A stretch of DNA of 64,000 nt, taken from Galeruca laticollis. Lineage: Eukaryota; Arthropoda; Insecta; Coleoptera; Chrysomelidae. A model generated the notes under the pieces. The model had not been told where the DNA came from, searched no databases, and saw nothing but the letters and a program-made list of their open reading frames with translations. This document shows, piece by piece, positions 56,595-64,000 of the stretch. A program made the translations under genes and the position numbers. Positions within the stretch are counted from its first letter, which is position 1. Each line of letters begins with the position of its first letter. The DNA is taken from positions 65,625,561-65,689,560 of the forward strand of contig OY998180.1 of NCBI GenBank assembly GCA_963921935.1. Direction: 5' to 3'.

Positions 56595-56800
56595 TCCTTT
56601 ATTTATTCCATAACTTCTTATTTTCGTCTTCAATTGCCAATTCTTCCATATTTCCACTTCTTTCTATATTCCATAACTTCTTATTATCCTCTTAAATTGC
56701 CAATTCTTCCATATTTCCACTGCTTTCTTTATTCCATAACTTCTTATTATCCTCTTCAATTGCCAATACTTCCATATTCTCTTCCTCAAATTCAATTCTA
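56595..56800 (-). repeat. Three 66-bp tandem repeats in the PR-RT linker
   Basis: Units of about 66 bp encode NKKLWNxxxSGNMEELAI with E/D-rich joins, three times in a row. The middle unit has a stop caused by a one-base change. As a multiple of three, the repeat could expand or contract without changing frame. Confidence 0.8.
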
Positions 56801-56811
56801 TTACCATGTAA

Positions 56812-57234
56812 TTATATCTCCATCTTTTCAAAATCATTTCTTGCCTTATATTTTGTTATTTCATCTATTCCTATAAGTATATCTGTTTTTAAATTATCCA
56901 CTAACAATAATTGCATCTCAACTTCTTTCCCATCCTTTAATTCAATCCTTCGTATTAGAGATCTGCTAACTTCACACAATTTCTTTCCATTTGCTCCTAT
57001 TAATGTAGTTTTCGGTATTTTGATTAGCTTATTTCCATAATTTTCAATATTTTCTTCTATTAATTTTGTTTTAATTATGGACGCTTCCGAACCTGTATCA
57101 ATTAATATTTTGACTTGCTTCCCATTTATTTTTCCTTTGATTTTTATTAATCCCATTATTTCTTTTAATTCCAAATCCTCCCCAAATTTAATATATTCCC
57201 TTGGATGTTCATACGTACAGATGATATTTCTCAC
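56812..57234 (-). CDS. pol: gypsy aspartic protease region
   Basis: 140 codons open. GKQVKILIDTGSEASIIKTK (catalytic DTG at about residues 47-49) starts the protease fold, and a LKTDILIGIDEI block near residue 120 is the second conserved half (usual form LLGxD). This is a retropepsin of Ty3/gypsy type that would process Gag-Pol. It is separated from gag by about 250 bases that continue the basic tail in other frames. It ends at a stop (56812) that precedes the repeat-containing linker. I take it as part of a broken pol rather than a free gene. Confidence 0.75.
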   Translation of the reverse strand: MRNIICTYEHPREYIKFGEDLELKEIMGLIKIKGKINGKQVKILIDTGSEASIIKTKLIEENIENYGNKLIKIPKTTLIGANGKKLCEVSRSLIRRIELKDGKEVEMQLLLVDNLKTDILIGIDEITKYKARNDFEKMEI

Positions 57235-57484
57235 ATTTGGTATGTGCTCGATCCAAAATTTTGGTCGGGCTCTTGTTCAGTGATTATCTCCGGTTCTACC
57301 GATATCACTTTCTCTTCTCTTCTTTGGATACGATTCACTCTTCTCTGTCCCCCATTTCCATTTCCTCTTTCTTCCTCCCTATAGTCTTTTCTTTGTTCTC
57401 TATTTTCTTCTCTTTGTCGGCTTCCATGTTGTCCACTCCTATTATTTTGTTCTCTATAATTGTTATTGTTGTCATTATTATATC

Positions 57485-58340
57485 TTAAGTTTCTGTTATG
57501 GTTGTTGTGATTGTTAAAATTTCTGTTATATTATTGTTATTTCCTGAATTATTGTTATAATTATTGTTTCTGTTGTAGTATCCATTGTTATAATGTCTAT
57601 TGTTCATGTTATTTGCTCTATTATAACTTTGTTCATAATTATCTCTTCTGCTATTTTGATTATTTGTATTATTCTCATAATTATTGTTATTGTATTGATT
57701 ATTTCTATTAAAATTGTTACTGTTATTATTATATTGATTATTTCGGTTAAAATTGTTACTATTATTATTTTTATTCCTGTTATAGTTATTATTATCCACT
57801 CTATTTCTCTCTAGTCTTTGTAAATAGCTACTTAGTTGTTCAATGTTTTTAACATTCTGAATGGTATTCGTTTCAGTTATCTCGCATTTAAAATGTCTGG
57901 ATATAAACATGATTATTTCCTCCTCTGGTATGGGTGGATCTAGGAATTTAGCATTCATGAATACTTTCATAGCGTAATCATTCATGCTATTTCCTCTGCC
58001 TGCCTCTATTTGCCTGAGTAAAGTTTCTCTCTTACCCTTGCTTGGGCACTATTTCCCCAGAAATATTTTATGAATTGTTCATCAAAATCTTCAAAATTAT
58101 TAAAATCTTCCTCCTTACTTATGTACCATACTAACGCATGATTATCCAAGTTTTCTCTTATCATTTCTTTTATGTCTTCTTCATTTTGTATATTTTTTAT
58201 TTTATTCTTTAGAATTTTAACACCTTTGGGTGTATTTTCCTGTTATCCCCTTCAAATTTTTGTTCCCCTGTATTTCCAATATAATTGTTTATTATCTTCG
58301 TCTCCATCACTCCATTTCTCACTTCTTGGAAATTTCTATC
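57485..58340 (-). pseudogene. gag: gypsy gag with Asn-rich tail, frame-broken
   Basis: Frames at 58340-57990 hold a capsid-like stretch (ALVWYISKEEDFNNFEDFDE, then FIKYFWGNSAQ). 57985-57485 is open for 166 codons with PPIPEEEIIMFISRHF and an IEQLSSYLQRLER segment, like the gag capsid C-terminal half of gypsy elements. Residues after about 70 are a long run of N, Y and R (NNYNRN repeats) without a zinc knuckle. The Asn-rich tail probably arose by repeat expansion. A frame change near 57990 separates the two parts. Confidence 0.6.
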
Positions 58341-58343
58341 TCC

Positions 58344-58348
<5 letters not shown>

Positions 58349-58437
<89 letters not shown>

Positions 58438-58450
58438 TATATATATATAG

Positions 58451-58494
<44 letters not shown>
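58349..58494. repeat. (TA)n microsatellite with ACATA/AGATA variants
   Basis: About 145 bp of TA dinucleotides with two ACATA and two AGATA interruptions, joining the gypsy remnant to the satellite array. Confidence 0.95.
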
Positions 58495-58496
<2 letters not shown>

Positions 58497-61400
58497 CAAA
58501 GAAGATGTAGGAATATCGCGTGATATGTTAACAACAACAAAGAGAATCATGGGTAATTCACGCAAAGTAAAGGGCTACTGAAATAGAGTGGTAACCGTGG
58601 ACATGCATGTTTCTGGCTCATTTTGTCTCATCAGCACAGCATAACCAAATAATGGTGTGAAATTTGGGAGCAAAGATGTTAATCGAAACATGGGAAAACA
58701 CAAAATAACGGATTTCAGCAGGGAAACCAAACGCTCATTTGTGTCTTCAATTGGAAGATCCCGAGTTTTCAGGACATCAACCAACATCGACACGGAGGCG
58801 CATATAGCCCCCCCGCCATGAACCTTCCGACCCATAGTAAATAACAAAGAAGATGTAGGAATATCGCGTGATATGTTAACAACAACAAAGAGAATCATGG
58901 GTAATTCACGCAAAGTAAAGGGCTACTGAAATAGAGTGGTAACCGTGGACATGCATGTTTCTGGCTCATTTTGTCTCATCAGCACAGCATAACCAAATAA
59001 TGGTGTGAAATTTGGGAGCAAAGATGTTAATCGAAACATGGGAAAACACAAAATAACGGATTTCAGCAGGGAAACCAAACGCTCATTTGTGTCTTCAATT
59101 GGAAGATCCCGAGTTTTCAGGACATCAACCAACATCGACACGGAGGCGCATATAGCCCCCCCGCCATGAACCTTCCGACCCATAGTAAATAACAAAGAAG
59201 ATGTAGGAATATCGCGTGATATGTTAACAACAACAAAGAGAATCATGGGTAATTCACGCAAAGTAAAGGGCTACTGAAATAGAGTGGTAACCGTGGACAT
59301 GCATGTTTCTGGCTCATTTTGTCTCATCAGCACAGCATAACCAAATAATGGTGTGAAATTTGGGAGCAAAGATGTTAATCGAAACATGGGAAAACACAAA
59401 ATAACGGATTTCAGCAGGGAAACCAAACGCTCATTTGTGTCTTCAATTGGAAGATCCCGAGTTTTCAGGACATCAACCAACATCGACACGGAGGCGCATA
59501 TAGCCCCCCCGCCATGAACCTTCCGACCCATAGTAAATAACAAAGAAGATGTAGGAATATCGCGTGATATGTTAACAACAACAAAGAGAATCATGGGTAA
59601 TTCACGCAAAGTAAAGGGCTACTGAAATAGAGTGGTAACCGTGGACATGCATGTTTCTGGCTCATTTTGTCTCATCAGCACAGCATAACCAAATAATGGT
59701 GTGAAATTTGGGAGCAAAGATGTTAATCGAAACATGGGAAAACACAAAATAACGGATTTCAGCAGGGAAACCAAACGCTCATTTGTGTCTTCAATTGGAA
59801 GATCCCGAGTTTTCAGGACATCAACCAACATCGACACGGAGGCGCATATAGCCCCCCCGCCATGAACCTTCCGACCCATAGTAAATAACAAAGAAGATGT
59901 AGGAATATCGCGTGATATGTTAACAACAACAAAGAGAATCATGGGTAATTCACGCAAAGTAAAGGGCTACTGAAATAGAGTGGTAACCGTGGACATGCAT
60001 GTTTCTGGCTCATTTTGTCTCATCAGCACAGCATAACCAAATAATGGTGTGAAATTTGGGAGCAAAGATGTTAATCGAAACATGGGAAAACACAAAATAA
60101 CGGATTTCAGCAGGGAAACCAAACGCTCATTTGTGTCTTCAATTGGAAGATCCCGAGTTTTCAGGACATCAACCAACATCGACACGGAGGCGCATATAGC
60201 CCCCCCGCCATGAACCTTCCGACCCATAGTAAATAACAAAGAAGATGTAGGAATATCGCGTGATATGTTAACAACAACAAAGAGAATCATGGGTAATTCA
60301 CGCAAAGTAAAGGGCTACTGAAATAGAGTGGTAACCGTGGACATGCATGTTTCTGGCTCATTTTGTCTCATCAGCACAGCATAACCAAATAATGGTGTGA
60401 AATTTGGGAGCAAAGATGTTAATCGAAACATGGGAAAACACAAAATAACGGATTTCAGCAGGGAAACCAAACGCTCATTTGTGTCTTCAATTGGAAGATC
60501 CCGAGTTTTCAGGACATCAACCAACATCGACACGGAGGCGCATATAGCCCCCCCGCCATGAACCTTCCGACCCATAGTAAATAACAAAGAAGATGTAGGA
60601 ATATCGCGTGATATGTTAACAACAACAAAGAGAATCATGGGTAATTCACGCAAAGTAAAGGGCTACTGAAATAGAGTGGTAACCGTGGACATGCATGTTT
60701 CTGGCTCATTTTGTCTCATCAGCACAGCATAACCAAATAATGGTGTGAAATTTGGGAGCAAAGATGTTAATCGAAACATGGGAAAACACAAAATAACGGA
60801 TTTCAGCAGGGAAACCAAACGCTCATTTGTGTCTTCAATTGGAAGATCCCGAGTTTTCAGGACATCAACCAACATCGACACGGAGGCGCATATAGCCCCC
60901 CCGCCATGAACCTTCCGACCCATAGTAAATAACAAAGAAGATGTAGGAATATCGCGTGATATGTTAACAACAACAAAGAGAATCATGGGTAATTCACGCA
61001 AAGTAAAGGGCTACTGAAATAGAGTGGTAACCGTGGACATGCATGTTTCTGGCTCATTTTGTCTCATCAGCACAGCATAACCAAATAATGGTGTGAAATT
61101 TGGGAGCAAAGATGTTAATCGAAACATGGGAAAACACAAAATAACGGATTTCAGCAGGGAAACCAAACGCTAATTTGTGTCTTCAATTGGAAGATCCCGA
61201 GTTTTCAGGACATCAACCAACATCGACACGGAGGCGCATATAGCCCCCCCGCCATGAACCTTCCGACCCATAGTAAATAACAAAGAAGATGTAGGAATAT
61301 CGCGTGATATGTTAACAACAACAAAGAGAATCATGGGTAATTCACGCAAAGTAAAGGGCTACTGAAATAGAGTGGTAACCGTGGATATGCATGTTTCTGG

Positions 61401-62351
61401 CTCATTTTGTCTCATCAGCACAGCATAACCAAATAATGGTGTGAAATTTGGGAGCAAAGATGTTAATCGAAACATGGGAAAACACAAAATAACGGATTTC
61501 AGCAGGGAAACCAAACGCTCATTTGTGTCTTCAATTGGAAGATCCCGAGTTTTCAGGACATCAACCAACATCGACACGGAGGCGCATATAGCCCCCCCGC
61601 CATGAACCTTCCGACCCATAGTAAATAACAAAGAAGATGTAGGAATATCGCGTGATATGTTAACAACAACAAAGAGAATCATGGGTAATTCACGCAAAGT
61701 AAAGGGCTACTGAAATAGAGTGGTAACCGTGGACATGCATGTTTCTGGCTCATTTTGTCTCATCAGCACAGCATAACCAAATAATGGTGTGAAATTTGGG
61801 AGCAAAGATGTTAATCGAAACATGGGAAAACACAAAATAACGGATTTCAGCAGGGAAACCAAACGCTCATTTGTGTCTTCAATTGGAAGATCCCGAGTTT
61901 TCAGGACATCAACCAACATCGACACGGAGGCGCATATAGCCCCCCCGCCATGAACCTTCCGACCCATAGTAAATAACAAAGAAGATGTAGGAATATCGCG
62001 TGATATGTTAACAACAACAAAGAGAATCATGGGTAATTCACGCAAAGTAAAGGGCTACTGAAATAGAGTGGTAACCGTGGACATGCATGTTTCTGGCTCA
62101 TTTTGTCTCATCAGCACAGCATAACCAAATAATGGTGTGAAATTTGGGAGCAAAGATGTTAATCGAAACATGGGAAAACACAAAATAACGGATTTCAGCA
62201 GGGAAACCAAACGCTCATTTGTGTCTTCAATTGGAAGATCCCGAGTTTTCAGGACATCAACCAACATCGACACGGAGGCGCATATAGCCCCCCCGCCATG
62301 AACCTTCCGACCCATAGTAAATAACAAAGAAGATGTAGGAATATCGCGTGA
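58494..62351 (-). repeat. 348-bp satellite array, minus-phase (about 11 units)
   Basis: Head-to-tail copies with a strict 348-bp period. Units are almost identical; I see only a C-to-A change at 61172 and a C-to-T change at 61386 between them. Each unit on the minus strand contains an open frame of about 112 codons ending in TAG. Because 348 is a multiple of three, the frame continues through the array with one stop per unit. The array begins directly at (TA)n (58494). Confidence 0.97.
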
Positions 62352-64000
62352 TACGTGAATTACCCATGATTCTCTTTGTTGTTGTTAACATATCACGCGA
62401 TATTCCTACATCTTCTTTGTTATTTACTATGGGTCGGAAGGTTCATGGCGGGGGGGCTATATGCGCCTCCGTGTCGATGTTGGTTGATGTCCTGAAAACT
62501 CGGGATCTTCCAATTGAAGACACAAATGAGCGTTTGGTTTCCCTGCTGAAATCCGTTATTTTGTGTTTTCCCATGTTTCGATTAACATCTTTGCTCCCAA
62601 ATTTCACACCATTATTTGGTTATGCTGTGCTGATGAGACAAAATGAGCCAGAAACATGCATGTCCACGGTTACCACTCTATTTCAGTAGCCCTTTACTTT
62701 GCGTGAATTACCCATGATTCTCTTTGTTGTTGTTAACATATCACGCGATATTCCTACATCTTCTTTGTTATTTACTATGGGTCGGAAGGTTCATGGCGGG
62801 GGGGCTATATGCGCCTCCGTGTCGATGTTGGTTGATGTCCTGAAAACTCGGGATCTTCCAATTGAAGACACAAATGAGCGTTTGGTTTCCCTGCTGAAAT
62901 CCGTTATTTTGTGTTTTCCCATGTTTCGATTAACATCTTTGCTCCCAAATTTCACACCATTATTTGGTTATGCTGTGCTGATGAGACAAAATGAGCCAGA
63001 AACATGCATGTCCACGGTTACCACTCTATTTCAGTAGCCCTTTACTTTGCGTGAATTACCCATGATTCTCTTTGTTGTTGTTAACATATCACGCGATATT
63101 CCTACATCTTCTTTGTTATTTACTATGGGTCGGAAGGTTCATGGCGGGGGGGCTATATGCGCCTCCGTGTCGATGTTGGTTGATGTCCTGAAAACTCGGG
63201 ATCTTCCAATTGAAGACACAAATGAGCGTTTGGTTTCCCTGCTGAAATCCGTTATTTTGTGTTTTCCCATGTTTCGATTAACATCTTTGCTCCCAAATTT
63301 CACACCATTATTTGGTTATGCTGTGCTGATGAGACAAAATGAGCCAGAAACATGCATGTCCACGGTTACCACTCTATTTCAGTAGCCCTTTACTTTGCGT
63401 GAATTACCCATGATTCTCTTTGTTGTTGTTAACATATCACGCGATATTCCTACATCTTCTTTGTTATTTACTATGGGTCGGAAGGTTCATGGCGGGGGGG
63501 CTATATGCGCCTCCGTGTCGATGTTGGTTGATGTCCTGAAAACTCGGGATCTTCCAATTGAAGACACAAATGAGCGTTTGGTTTCCCTGCTGAAATCCGT
63601 TATTTTGTGTTTTCCCATGTTTCGATTAACATCTTTGCTCCCAAATTTCACACCATTATTTGGTTATGCTGTGCTGATGAGACAAAATGAGCCAGAAACA
63701 TGCATGTCCACGGTTACCACTCTATTTCAGTAGCCCTTTACTTTGCGTGAATTACCCATGATTCTCTTTGTTGTTGTTAACATATCACGCGATATTCCTA
63801 CATCTTCTTTGTTATTTACTATGGGTCGGAAGGTTCATGGCGGGGGGGCTATATGCGCCTCCGTGTCGATGTTGGTTGATGTCCTGAAAACTCGGGATCT
63901 TCCAATTGAAGACACAAATGAGCGTTTGGTTTCCCTGCTGAAATCCGTTATTTTGTGTTTTCCCATGTTTCGATTAACATCTTTGCTCCCAAATTTCACA
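62352..64000 (+). repeat. 348-bp satellite array, plus-phase (4.7 units to window end)
   Basis: The same monomer in opposite orientation, four complete units and part of a fifth, continuing past the window. The junction CGTGATACGTGAATT repeats CGTGA on both sides. The two arrays form a head-to-head inverted repeat of at least 1.6 kb per arm around a centre of about 50 bp. Confidence 0.97.

Larger units (their letters stand above)
56353..58340 (-). mobile_element. Ty3/gypsy 5' part: gag, protease, start of RT, bounded by (TA)n
   Basis: Minus-strand order: gag (about 58340-57485), protease (57234-56812), a 22-residue tandem-repeat linker (about 56800-56595), then the very start of RT (56586-56353). 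It ends about 10 codons before the first conserved RT blocks. The right end stops at a (TA)n tract at 58349 with no LTR. A truncated copy, different in sequence from the gypsy elements at 1-3040 and 45371-49577. Confidence 0.75.

Noticed and set aside
57511..57814. Plus-strand I/V/Y-rich frames
   Set aside because: Antisense readings of the Asn-rich gag tail.
58575..63733. Serial 112-codon frames in the satellite as real genes
   Set aside because: Units are clonal copies, so repetition adds no evidence of selection. The frame begins at non-ATG TTG in the longest form, and a chance frame of this size per unit is plausible.
58494..64000. CRISPR-like array
   Set aside because: Repeats are 348 bp and contiguous with no unique spacers; this is a eukaryotic satellite.

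Overview
The window looks like a transposon-packed intergenic or heterochromatic block of an arthropod genome, most likely an insect. It is AT-rich, and I found no convincing host gene, tRNA or rRNA. The insect assignment rests on two errantivirus-type (gypsy/17.6-like) env-bearing retroelements, one with a tRNA-Ser-type primer site, plus Penelope-like, BEL/Pao, Helitron, mariner, hAT, Crypton and Jockey-type remnants and a chuvirus-like glycoprotein fossil. The species cannot be named from sequence alone.

Layout. 1-3040 (minus): 5' half of a Ty3/gypsy element (gag, protease, start of RT), cut by the window edge, with an unresolved leader/LTR region to its right. 5667-6003 (minus): BEL/Pao gag scrap. 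6005-12188 (plus): decayed errantivirus split by a 639-bp MITE (9141-9779). 12191-24042: a DD..E (IS630/Tc1-like, possibly Sailor) DNA transposon with 29-bp TIRs, TA duplications and an intron-containing transposase. It carries a complete 7.5-kb errantivirus (12315-19802, 257-bp LTRs, CAGC duplication) near its left end and a truncated Helitron (20956-22517) inside a transposase intron. 24405-31372: hAT, Jockey-like LINE, mariner and Crypton remnants with copies of a dispersed repeat. 31680-32440: tandem repeat with C-rich tracts. 34212-38010 (minus) and 41835-43648 (plus): two copies of one RNase H-bearing LINE family. 38770-39790 (minus): chuvirus-like glycoprotein remnant. 43950-44250: first exon of a second DDE transposon.

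44518-58494 is built on long (TA)n tracts. Two inverted-repeat (palindromic) elements, one with a hammerhead-like core, a Penelope-like element with hammerhead-core sequence, and two gypsy remnants abut them. The gypsy element at 45371-49577 sits between two (TA)n tracts. It encodes a SAP-like, coiled-coil gag and, downstream of integrase, a macro-domain (ADP-ribose-binding) reading frame, the most unusual gene content here. 58494-64000 is a highly homogeneous 348-bp satellite that flips orientation near 62352.

Functionally, almost everything is parasitic DNA at different stages of decay. The youngest-looking pieces are the 12315-19802 errantivirus (LTRs differ at 2 of 257 positions) and the satellite. 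Most coding frames carry stops or frameshifts, so most genes are entered as pseudogenes.
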